A DNA stretch of 64,000 bases, taken from assembly GCA_964017125.1 (NCBI GenBank), contig OZ024902.1:106312560-106376559 (forward strand). The letters are read 5' to 3'. Made by a program: the position numbers and the translations under genes. Positions within the stretch are counted from its first letter, which is position 1, and every line of letters begins with the position of its first letter. Origin of the DNA: Flabesymbios commensalis (Eukaryota > Annelida > Polychaeta > Terebellida > Flabelligeridae). Under the pieces are notes generated by a model. The model was not told the DNA's origin and did not search any database. It saw only the letters and a program-made list of their open reading frames with translations. Of the stretch, positions 1-12,600 are shown one piece after another.

Positions 1-508
1 CATTTGGTAATACAATATCTCAAGAACCGCTAATCCAAGTCGCTTGGCATTTTGTATGTAAGCACTTACTTGCTGCCCATGAAATTAAACGGTTTTGGTA
101 ACAGTTCAGCTGTTTTCAACAAAATGGCCTAATAACACATTTTGATTTATTGTGAACACAATATCTGGAAAACCACTAAAAGAGGGACTTAACTATCTAG
201 ATGCGAAATGAAAAGAGTGTACTTAAATTTGTAATAACTTGGATGGGAGTTATGGAGTAAAACATGTCCGTCCATAAGTCTGTGTATCCATCTGTCTGCA
301 TTCTTATTTCTGGAGAGCTTAGATGCCTGGCTGCCTGTAAACCTCTTTCAAAATAATGACTTTTTTTATGAGAGCACAAGGTCCACAAAAATATTTGGTC
401 ATATTTGCCCCCTTCTCCCAATCCAATCCTGAATACTGCCTTGTATTTTGTCACACTGATGATGTCATTTTTTGTCTTGTATTAACATGTTTTTGTTTAC
501 TTTTGCAG
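1..508. other. intron upstream of first visible ANKRD29 exon
   Basis: AT-rich non-coding sequence ending in the acceptor at 501-508. The short open frames here have no recognisable domain, and I see no repeat structure. Confidence 0.6.
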
Positions 509-607
509 ACGGGGACATGTGCTTTGTTTTTTTCTGCACAAGGTGGGTTTCTTGACATTGTTAAAGAACTACTCAGTCATGGCGCTCCTGTTGATCTCCC
601 GAGTTAT
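509..607 (+). CDS. ANKRD29: ANKRD29 exon, ankyrin repeat (first in window)
   Basis: A 99-nt, 33-codon exon between TTTTGCAG and GTAAGT. It reads TGTCALFFSAQGGFLDIVKE and ends in the ankyrin-like HGAPVDLPSY. It corresponds to the human unit beginning SGTTALFFAAQ. The acceptor has a good pyrimidine tract, and phase 0 on both sides fits all other exons of the gene. Confidence 0.9.
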
Positions 608-3600
608 GTAAGTTGACTGTTACACTATGTGAAGTTTTATTTGATCTGTTCCTGTCATATCAGATGGGGGGGTGATATATGGGTCACTTTGGGGGGTATT
701 ACCCCCCAACCCCTATATTACCCCTTTAATCTCTTCAGATGTGTTTGGTGTACCTCCGTGTTGAGGCCTAAGTGGGTTTCAACCATTATAGACATCCTAA
801 ATTAATACAATCAAAGCAAAAACAACAAAAAACTTACTATTTTCACCCTTTTTGGCTGATTTGACCTGGAATATGACCTTGATATGACCTTGACTTGACC
901 TTAGGGTAATACCCATATGAAGGCCTACCCCAGCCCGTTTCACCATGTTTCCTTGGGTTGGGCTTCATCACCTTTAAAAGAGTGTTAGTTATTGGTCCAA
1001 ATATGACACTATATCTGTTATTTGGTCCATTTCTGTCATATTAGATGGGGGGGTGACATAAAGGTCATTCTGGAGGGGAGGGGGGTATTACCCTCTAACC
1101 CCCATATTACCCCTGTAACCTCTTGAGTGTGTTTGGTGTACCTGTGTGTTGGGGACTAAGTGGGTTTCAACAGTCATAGACATCTCAAATGTACCAAATT
1201 AGAGCAATAACAGCAAAAACTAATTATTTTCACACTTTTTGGCTGATTTGACCTTGTTGTGACCTTGAGATGACCTTGACCTTGAGGTAACACCCTTATG
1301 AAGCCCCACCCCAGCCCATGTTACCATGTTTACTTGGGTTGGGCTTCATCATACTTAGAAGAAGTGCTAGTTATTGGTCCAAACATGACAATGTATGTGT
1401 TATTTTATCTGTTCCTTTCATATCAGATGGGGGTGATATAAAGGTCATTTTGAGGGGTATTACCCTCAAACCCCTTTATTACCCCTGTAACCTCTGTGAG
1501 GGACCTCCGTGTTGAAGCCTAAGTGGGTTTTAACCATCATAGACATCCTGAATTAATACAATTGAAGCAAAAACAACAAAAACTAAATATTCTGACCCTT
1601 TTTGGCTGATTTGACCTTGATATGACCTTGACATGACCTTGGGGTAATACCCATATGAAACCCCACCCTAAGCCGTGACACAGTGTGTACTTAGGATTAC
1701 CTCCATCGGCTAACTGACCATTTTTAATAGAAGTGGGCCTACTATACTGGTCATTTGTCCAAATAAGTCTATTTAAAAAAAAATCCTTCCCGGTGACATT
1801 CTCATACAAGAAATTGAATAAGGGTTGAGAAAAAATTTCAAAAAAAACATTTCTTTATCTTTGAACTCCGTTTTCTCAAAATGACACGATTTTTAAATTG
1901 ATATTTTCCGATTTGGTCTGAGTTACATCTTTGGAGCTATTCAACCTACATGCTTGTGTGACACCTCATTTTAAAGGTAATTTTGTAGAGATTCAGGATC
2001 TGATAATAACTCCAATACCCCAAACGCGACTTTCGTCCAATTTTGCCAGATCGGGTCACATATAAGCTCTTTGGCTTAATGCCTTGAAATTTTGTATATA
2101 TGTTCTAGGGGTCTGCGAGTTTACTGGCGAAGTCCATTTTCACATACTGTAATTGGTGATGGCATGGAGGCCTTCCTAATTTTTTTGTGTCCAATTGCAT
2201 GTTACTGACAAATCTGCTGAGGCAAAGTCATATTTACTTTTTTTTATGTAAAATATCAATATCTAAAATCTTTTGTAGAATTCTCATTGATTTCATGTTG
2301 GCAGTATTTTGTTCATCTATATGAAGTGTTGATTTTTGAAGAGATTTTTTAAGAGATTTTGGTTTGTACAGGATGGGGGAACACCACTTTTTGTTGCCTG
2401 TCAGTGTAATCACATAGAAGTGGCTGAAGAGTTGATTAGCCGTGCAGCAGATATAGAAGTTCAGATGGTAGATGGAGCTACACCTTTATTCATTTCAGCA
2501 CAAAATGGTCACCTAAAAATGTTAAAGTTTCTTCTGGGCAAAGGAGCTAATCCTAACACAAAACGCAAGGTAACATTATTTAAGATTACTAAATAAAAAC
2601 AGAGTAAGAAAATAACAGAGTATTGCTAGGTTGTCCAACATTTGGTTAGCATTCTGCTGGAGCCACTGGTAATAATATAAGGTTTTCTCAGTGATTCAAG
2701 GGTCAGGTGATGTTTTTATGTCATACCAGTGACAAATCAGTGGACAGTTTACTAAACCATCTACCGTATCTCCCCGCCTGGAGTGCGACGCCATGTATAG
2801 TACGAGTTGAAATTTGAGGCCTCGGATTATCTGAGAAACGTCTACCCCTCTGTATATTAAAACCTAAAATTCTGGATGTCGGCAGCGTCCACCAGCCATC
2901 CAAATGTGAGGCATAGATATTACCTTGTTCTACTAATAGCGCCGTAACACAGGACAGACACCTGCATACACGGAGAGCAGTATCTGCTTACTTGTAAAGT
3001 AAGCATATATATTTTCCACGGCAGGGTGGATGTCATCGGGACTGTCTCGTTTCGGGCAGAAATTCTGAGGCCTGCATAGGCTACATAGGCCTATACACTG
3101 TATAAAATTGTCACAGGAAATCTAGTCAGTCAGATTTTAAAATATTTATATTTCGCCAACAAATTTATATTATTTAAATTTATCTATTACAAAGACCATA
3201 TTTTGCTATCGTCGTGCTCAAATAAGAACATGCCAAGATTAAATGCGATTGTAAAACATTTCAGCCCTCGACAGTAACGATTGCCGAATTGCCCGGGGCA
3301 ACTGAGCTCATATGAATGAGATTTAAAGTATTGTGATCTCTGGTGGGACCTATTCTGACAATTTGTTTCCTGCACACACCCAAACAGCAGGCAGTGTACA
3401 CTGGATTTGTCTGTTAAAATTAGCGGGCTCTGGTAATTATATACACAGGCAGAATACACACGTTGCTATCGCTCGGTCGCTAGGCAAGTCGCCAAGCACG
3501 TGAGCTGTCTGTGGTCACAATTGTGACTGAACAGAAGCAGATTTTGCGGTCACAAAATCGGGGAACATTCCACTATTACCCTAATACCCTAATACCCTAA

Positions 3601-6600
3601 TATCTAATATTTTGCCATAATTGATCAGGCCAAAAATATTTAACCTCACTATAAATTTAGGCCCTGTAATAAAGCATCATCAGCTTGTTTCCCGCCAGGC
3701 CTAGACTGTAGTTCTACTCGTTAAAATGCTGTCATATTTTGGATTGTGGGGTTCAGATCGCTATCACTTGACTTCATGTTGAAAAACACCAATTCCTGGG
3801 GTGAAAAGAATTCCGTGATTTACCGCTCAGACATGTAATGTCAGACCTGAACATGCCAGGTAGGCCTAGCTGACATGATCGCCGGCACACGCCATGCACA
3901 TCAAGCAGCCCCAGACATTCTTATAGTCTAGACCACAGGGATCAATTCATGTCTCATCTTTTCAAGAAAAAATATATTAATTAGGTGTTTTAATTTATGA
4001 CGTCATAGTTTAGTTAAAAGCAAGATGTGTTCAAGGTTTATTACGTCCTGCTGATTTTTTTGTTTCTTTTTCTCATTCATTTAAAACAGGAATTGCTAAC
4101 ACAATTTCTAGCTTCAACTGATGAAAAATATTCCTATTCTTCAAAAATAAACATCTGCAGAATTGAATTATTTCATTGACTGAGCATATTACAAACTATT
4201 TTTTGAATTTATGTGGCATTTTATTTGATGAAAAATTTGTTTGGAATATATATATATATGTATATATATATATATGGTCCTAGCAGCACAAGGGTTAAGT
4301 GATGTAAGTGTAGTCTAGCTTCCTCTGAACATGTGACAGTGTGTAGACTACATAGTATAATACGCCACATGGGCATGCAGTTTTGTCATCTTGGAAACAC
4401 ATGTTTCCATTTAGGCATCATTTCTAAGGCATGTCATCTATTTTTTGTGCTGTGGTCAATTGTGCATTGATTTAAAATTATTGCAAAGTCTTGTAATATC
4501 AGTATAATTTTGTAAGGTATTCATTATAATTTTGTATCAAAATTGATCACATGTGTTATAAAAGTTACCATGCCTTAAGATGAAACGTTTGTAAACTAAA
4601 TGTTGCAGGATGGGGCTACAGCACTTTGGATTTCGAGTCAAATGGGCCATTCACCTGTAGCAAAAGAACTAATGGAAGCTAATGCTGATATAGATGCTCC
4701 CAGAGAGGTACAGCTGTTTTATATTATTTACACATGGATATTCCTTGGGCGCTGCCTTGGGGGATTCATGCTTAGAAAGTTGAAATGCCCCATTGTCGCA
4801 GCCACAGTTTTAAATAGAAATGAGCCAAGCACGAACTGATAAGAAACACAGATTTGAAGAAATTGACACTCTCACATCCCTTTTAATACTAACTGAATCA
4901 TTACGGGACAGTCAACATGGATTTGAACTAGGCTTGTTAGTACATCTAGCTACTATACATAAATATATATAATTAGTAGATCAACAGCAGGGCTACTTCA
5001 TTTTTAGCCCCCGCCGTCACCGTAGGTGAGACGGAGGGAGCTATGGATTCTACCTCCGTTTTTTTTTGGCCTCTTCTTTTGCCTATAACTTTGTAAGAAA
5101 ATAAGCTAGGATAACAATTTTTGGTATGTGGGTTACTTCCAGGTGGCTAATGGACAGGTTAAATATTTTTAATCTGAATTCAATACGCAAGGTTGCAGAG
5201 GAGAAAATGATGATGTTACGGCGTTGGGCCGTTGGGCCGTCCGTAAACAATTCGTTTCCGGAGCATATCTCTGAAAGTACTTGTCCGATTGTCTTCAAAT
5301 TTTACACACAACACCCCTAGGGGGTCTAGTTGTGCCTTTGGGGTATTTGAACTTTGACCTACTTTTGGTTCAGAACTATGACCTATTTAGACGTTTTGAC
5401 GCGCACTTCGTTTCCGGAGCAGATCTCGAAAAGTACTGGGCCGATGACAGTCATATTGCACATACATGTTCTCTAAGGTCCCTAGTTGTGCCTTTTCAGG
5501 TTTTTGGACCTTGACCTTGAAGTTGACCCAGCACTTTGACCTAATTTATAACATCGGTAGGTCCGACTAAAAGATTTTGCGGAATATCATGAAAACCGCT
5601 CAAGATAGCTACACCATTACTATAAAACAAATTGTGAGGTTTCAGAAGAGGATGCATCTTGAAAAATTTCAAGTTGATAAAATTAAAAATGGCCGCCTAT
5701 CGCCCATTATTCACCTCGACAGGCCTGATATTGCGGAATATCATGAAAACCGCTCAAGATAGCTACACCATTATTATCAAATAAATTGTAAGGTTTCAGG
5801 AGAGGATGCATCTTGAAAAATTTGAAGTTGATAAAATTCAAAATAGCCGCCTATCAGCCATTATTCACCTCGACAGGCCTGATATTGTGGAATATCATGA
5901 AAACCGCTCAAGATATCTACACCATTACTATAAAACAGATTGTAAGGCTTCAGGAAAAGATGCATTTTGACTTTCACATGGCCGTTATTTGGTAAACCGT
6001 GCTAGATGGCTAGACCATTACTATAAAACAAAATGTGTGATTTCAGGAGAGGATGCATCTTGAAAAAATTCGACTCGATAAAATTCAAAATGGCCGCTTA
6101 TCAACCATTATTCACTTTCACATGGCCGTTATTTGGTCAACCGTGCTAGATGGCTAGACCATTACTGTAAAACAAAATGTGAGATTTCAGATGAGGATGC
6201 ATCTTGAAAAAATTTGACTTGATCAAATTTAAAATGGCCTCCCTTTCGGCCATTATTCATTTTCACATGGCTGATATTTGGTAAACCGTGCTAGATGGCT
6301 AGACCATTACCTGATTACTATAAAACAAAGTGTGAGTTTTCGGGGGAGGATGCACCCTGAAAATTTTTTACTTACGAATTCAAAATGGCCGACAATCAGC
6401 ATTATTTACCTCGATAGGCCTGATATCAGGTAAACCGTGCTAGATAGCTAGACCATTACTATAAAACAAAATGTGACGTTTCGAGAGAGGATGCTTTTTG
6501 AAAACTTTCGATTCAATCGAATTCAAAATGGCCGCCTATCGGCCACTATTTACTTTCACATTGCTGATATTTGGTAAACCGTGTTAGATAGCTGGACCAT

Positions 6601-9600
6601 TACTATAAAACAAAATGTGAGATTACAAGAGAGGATGCATCTTGAAAAAAATTGACTCAATCAAATTCAAAATGGCCACCTATCGGCCATTATTCACTTT
6701 CACATAGCCGGTTTTTGGTAACCGTACTAGATGGCTGGACCATTACTATAAAACAAAATGTGAGATTTCAGGAGAGGATGTATCTTGAAAAATTTTGACT
6801 TGATCAAATTCAAAATGGCCTCCTATCGGCCATTATTCACTTTCACATGGGCGATATTTGGTAAACCGTGCTAGATGGCTAGACCATTACTATAGAATGA
6901 AATGTGAGATTTCAGCTGAGGATGCATCTTGGAAAATTTTGACTTGATCAAAGTCAAAATGGCCGCCTTTAGGCCATTATTCACTTTCACATGGCCGATA
7001 TTTGGTAAACCGTGCTAGATAGCTAGACGATTCCTATAGAATGAAATGTGAGATTTCAGCTGAGGATGCTTCTTGAAAAATTCTGACTCGATCAAATTCA
7101 AAATGCCCCCTATCGGCCATTATTTATTTCACATGCCCAATATTTTGCAAATTGTGTTAGATGTTAGTCCATTACTATAAAACAAAATTTGCGGTTTCGG
7201 GGGAGAATGCACCCTAAGTTTTTAACTAATTTATATCGAATTCAAAATGACCGTAAATCAGCTATTAGTTAACTCGATTGGCCTGATATCGGGTAAACCG
7301 TGGCAGATAGGTAGACCATTACTGGGATACTGATTAGGATCATTAATTTCAATGGAGGTTTGCGATCTCTGACAGACTGTCTAGTTCTTATCTTACTCTT
7401 AGACTGGGCTTCTTAGCCCCAGTTGTCTTGCGTCTTGATTTTTGACCTAGACTAGGACTACATTAATAACCCTATACAAAATTGCTTAAATCAAATTTTA
7501 ATTCGGAGCGGGAGCTCCTGGACTTATGTAGTCTTGTTAACATTATACTAGCCCTCTTGACTAGTATCAAATCAATTCCACCCTGATATTCAACATTACC
7601 TGGACACTTTTCCCATTGAATATTTATAATGCTCACTACCCTAAGATTTTGACAAAAATTAAAAACATAAAACAAACTGACAAAAAATGTATGTACCGTA
7701 TTGAAAAACACCTGAATATACAAAGATATGCATACCGAGATACATTTATGTTTTATCCCTCGCCCGACAAAATTAGGGCGGGGGGTTATCAGGGTTTTGC
7801 GGCAGCTCGGATATCTGTCTGTCTGTCTGTCAGCATTTCGTTTCTGGAGCAGATCTCGGGATTTCTTTGATTTTGCACACACACATCCCTTAGGGGGTGT
7901 AGATGTGCCTTTTGGGGTTTTTGTAATTTAACCCACTTAAATGGCAGACCATCTGCCATAATTAACTTTAATATTTGTGATATCTGACAAACGGTGCCAG
8001 ATAGCTAGACTTTACAATAAAACAAAATGTGCGGTTTCAGGTAGGGATATGCCTTTAAAAGTTTCAACTCTATTATATTCAAAAGGCCGATTATCTGCCA
8101 TAATTAACTTTTGTATGCCTCATATCTGACAAACCGTGCCAGATAGCTGAGCCATCACTATAAAACAAAATGTGTGGTTTTAGGTAGGGATATGCCCTGA
8201 AAAATAGCCGACTGTCGACCATTATTGACTTAAATATGCCTAATATTTGGCAAGCCGTGCCAGATAGCTACCATAAAACAAAATGTGCAGTTTCAGGGAG
8301 GGGTATGCCCTGGAAAATGTCAACTCTATTATCAAATTCAAAATGGCAAACTTGTGCCCATTATTGACTTTAATATGGGTAATACTAATATCGGGAAAAC
8401 TGTGCAAGGTAGCCAGACCACTACTATGAAACGAAATGTGTGGTTTTAGTGAGGGATATGCCCTCAAAAATGTCAACTTGATCAAATTCAAAAATGGCTG
8501 ACTTGCGACCATCATTGACTTTAGATAGGTGGACCATTACTGTAAAACAGAATGTGAGAGTTCAGGGAAGGATGCACCCTGGGGTGCATTTTATTTTGGA
8601 GCAAAACATATAAAACCAAATTGTTTTGACTGTGCTGATGCCTTTTCATAGGTTCTAAATATCTATCATGTACTTTTTTTAAAGCTAAATATAATTATTA
8701 GACAAACAAAATTTGTATTTTTCAAAACTATAAACTAAAATCATAAATGGGAGCGCTGTGGTTTAGTGTTGGGTATGTCAATTCTTTGGAACTGAAATAT
8801 TACTATGTTTTTTTAATGACCCATGAAGATTTAAATTGACCATGGGTTTGATGATTCAAAGTGCAATCTGCCCATACATTTTTCAGCCAGGATTATCACT
8901 TCTGCATGCATATCTGTATGTCAATGTGGCCAGTATTTTTTACGTATGCACTTGCCTGCCTGGTCGCAGAATGAAAATTTATTGGTCCCACTTCAGTTAT
9001 TTCCAAAAAATAGCAGCCATTTAACATTTGTTGAGTTCTTAAAATCATTGTGAATGCCTTATCATCAGAACAAAATAAAAAAAAATTGTTGTCAGCAGTT
9101 CAGTGATTTTCAAGAAAACTCACTATGTTATGCTGATGTCTGAAAAACAGATATCTGTAAAGTTTTCAAACAATCTATCACTGTATAGCACGAATGTGAG
9201 GTTTTGAAACAAAATACTGTTCGCAGAAAATCAAAATATAATTTCTTTTGTCTAGTATCAAGTAATGTGTGATACGTGTATTGTTCATATAGAACTTTGA
9301 TTTTTTCAGGATGGAGCGACACCTCTTTTCAAAGCTGCTCACAAAGGTCACTTTGATGTTGTACGTGAACTGCTGAAATACAAACCAGATTTAGGAATTC
9401 TACAGGTATGTATTCTCAAAGAATTTAGTATTGTGCTTACCAATATTTACCAACATAATATAGTACAGTAGTCCCCCCAGATACTACCCCCTTCAGATAA
9501 GACTTCCCCTATGATGTGACTACGGAGCACGGACTTGCTTCACACTGTTAAGCACCCTTCAGATATGACTACCCTCCTCTGACGTCACATGCTACCTTCA

Positions 9601-12600
9601 AATCATGGAACCAGATTCAAAATACAACTTTCTTATTCTAATTTTCTACATCTAACAAACCATGCACTGCCGTCTCAAGATACTACTTTATCACGTGTTT
9701 ATCAAAATATCAAGATATGACTTTTTGAAATTCTCTGCCTGAAGATTGAACATAAAACTTTTTAATTATCATTTTCAACGTCTGACTGGGCGACTGATAA
9801 ACTGTCCACTGCTCGTCTCAAGATAATTCTTTTTATTCCCTGCCCACGAAGTATGGGATACTGTCGTCAGCATAGCTGGTTGTCTGGCCGCGCATCTGTG
9901 TTTTTAGTAGAGCGTTTGCTTTACTTTTTCTGTCAATGTGGGTCTGAGTGGTTTTCTGTATGATTAATTTCACGGCAATAACTTTAAATTTGTGGAATTG
10001 GGAACATATCTAACTCCATGTGTGTGTTAAGAATACATTTTTTTGTTGCATCACAAAGCCAGATTTTGAGATTTTGGCTCAGCTGATCAGATGAACACTG
10101 ATATAATTGACGCATCAATTCATATCTGTAATGTATCAATGTCAGCCATGTCTTGTTAGGTGACGTCACGTGTCACTTAGCAATACACTTTGACTCTCAG
10201 TGCTTTGACCTGCCTCGCTAGCACAGCAATACCGACCTGCCAGTACTGTATACGACACGTGACCTACTATGATGCAAAGTTGTTTGAATGTTGGCCCGCC
10301 GTCTCCGACGTCGGCCTGGCATTAAAACAACATTGGGTCAACGTCTCGTGTTTGCTGGGAAGTGCACCTGTCATTAATAGTAGGCCTAATACGGCAGCGC
10401 TGACCAAATGTTGGGCCAGCGGCTTAGGCGGTTTGCCAGCATTGAAACAATGGGGCCTATATAATATGCCTATCGGCCACTCACTGCCCAACAAAACAAA
10501 CATTTACTCGATGTGGCATTAATGTTGGGCGAGCTTCATAGACGATGATCTAACATTAAACCAGCAAAAAAAACAATTCATTTGTAGTAAAAACTTAGGC
10601 CTAGAGCCTACTGGTGCCTACAGTCAGAGACCATTCTGAAAACTTTAAAAACACCCCTCAGGCAATGCATAGCCTAATCCTGCTATGCTTAATGAATCTC
10701 ATAGCCATATGCGAAGCCCCAGAAGTGAGATTTAAATTAGGCTATTATTCTTTTCAACTCAACATCAAGTTATTAACTCACTAATTATATCGATAACTTT
10801 GCAATATCAATTTATGTGGGCTGATCGAGTTGTGAGTTCTATTATAGTGGGTGTGATAAGCGAAAAATAGTTTAAATTAGTGATAATTTTGACACAGTAT
10901 AGGTATGATGATGTTATATCAGTTTATTATGTAGCCCAGGAGGAAACTTTTTTGTGATTTTTAAATTTCATGTTTAATGTTTTTGTTTTTTTAATTTATA
11001 AAAAATACCACAATCGACTTTAATTGTAAATTGTAACGAAAAAAATAATATTTTGAAATATCAGACTTATTAAGAGGAAGCCAACTTATTGCGTTCCGGA
11101 ATAAAAAATAAAATAATCCTAATTTAAATTTTCAAAATATGTCCACCGCCCCCTTTTTTCAGTAAAAATTACAGCTATGTCCCTTCCCTTGCAAATTCTA
11201 CATGTGGACCTAACTTGCATGAGAAAATAAAATATTGTGTCAAATAAACTTGTTTTCTTCATTTTTATTTACACAATAGGCGCCAAAACTATAATATCAG
11301 CAAAAAATGTATAATACAATTCATAGAATTGTGCTGCAATGACAAAATTGACAATGAAAATTGATAATGAAACGCTTTAACCATATTATTCGGTTATTTG
11401 AGGCCTACATTTATTATGTTTACATCAACAGATTAAAAGGAAAACATATGTGTTTTATATGTCTAAAAATGAAATATTTGGACCAAATTATAGCCATGTT
11501 GACAATTCCCTTTATTCAGTCAAAATCAGCCTTCGTATCCTTGACCGTCCTGGAACTGCCTTTGCTTTTTAATCTGGCACAGAGAAAACCGTTTGTAGTA
11601 ATATTGTTATACACGGACACAATAATCAAACAATATCAAATACCAATTTAAATCATACAATAAACCATCTCGGTTCTTGTCCAATTATGATCAAAATCTG
11701 GTTAAAGTGGGATTAGTAAGCTGAAAAATAGTTCAAAGTGTGACACATTCAAATTATAGTTTATATGGCCAATATAAAGGGAAATTTAACAAATAATAAA
11801 ATACTCACTTATCATATACGGATCATTCTATGAGCATGATGGTTTGTCAAATCTCGCTATGTGTATACGCCTGTCTGAAGCAACAAACTATGCCAAATTC
11901 CAATGGTAATGATTCTAATCCCCAAAGAGAAGATGCGTACTGAAGTGAAAATGCTTTGACAATACCTCTTCAGTACTTTGTCATTGTCACGGTTTACAGT
12001 GAACCAGCTATTGGCAATATGTCGATTTTATTGTTTAAAAAACACATAATATTTTTTTAAACACGATAAGCTCAATAAATACACAAATTTAACTCAAATG
12101 TTAACAATGATCCAAGTCATTTTTTGAGAATCATCACAAAAATGCAAACGCATCGCTGACATATAATTATTCTAGAATATAAATATACTATAAATTGCAA
12201 TAATGTATCTCGATGTATCATCCTGCAAGTATAAAGTATTCATATATTTAAACTGTTCAGCAGCGCGTACTGGATATGTCACTTTGTGATTGCCGAATTC
12301 TTAAGTTATCATCATTATCACGCACACCGTAAACTGATATCAATGCTTCCAGACGTTTTTCTTAATCTCAGTTAGAGCTACATAGTGACATTTTATTTGT
12401 GGTTTTGTTTTAATATATATGTTATATCACTTTCCAATTAACTAACAATCAATGAAAGTGTCAATAGGGTAACACATATTATATTAATTATTGATTAACA
12501 GTTCTACCATAGCAAAATTCTTTTTCTAATTATCTAAAATTATTGTTAATATAAAAAAAAATTGTCTGCATGTGCAACCATGCACACAACAACATTAGAG

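Noticed and set aside
3575-3602. Telomere-like ACCCTAAT repeats
   Set aside because: Only three 8-bp units; the unit is not CCCTAA and the site is internal to an intron. Treated as a small microsatellite.
5575-7330. CRISPR-like array of regular repeats
   Set aside because: Repeats are ~145 bp without unique spacers, in an animal genome with introns. It is a satellite-type tandem array.
7472-7882. 136-codon open frame on the minus strand
   Set aside because: Spans the border of the 2.5-kb repeat and unrelated flank, has no domain, and has composition typical of AT-rich chance frames.
10190-10522. 110-codon open frame
   Set aside because: Lies in a foldback MITE cluster; GC-rich palindromic elements keep several frames open by chance. 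The same applies to 23479-23853 and 23956-24348.
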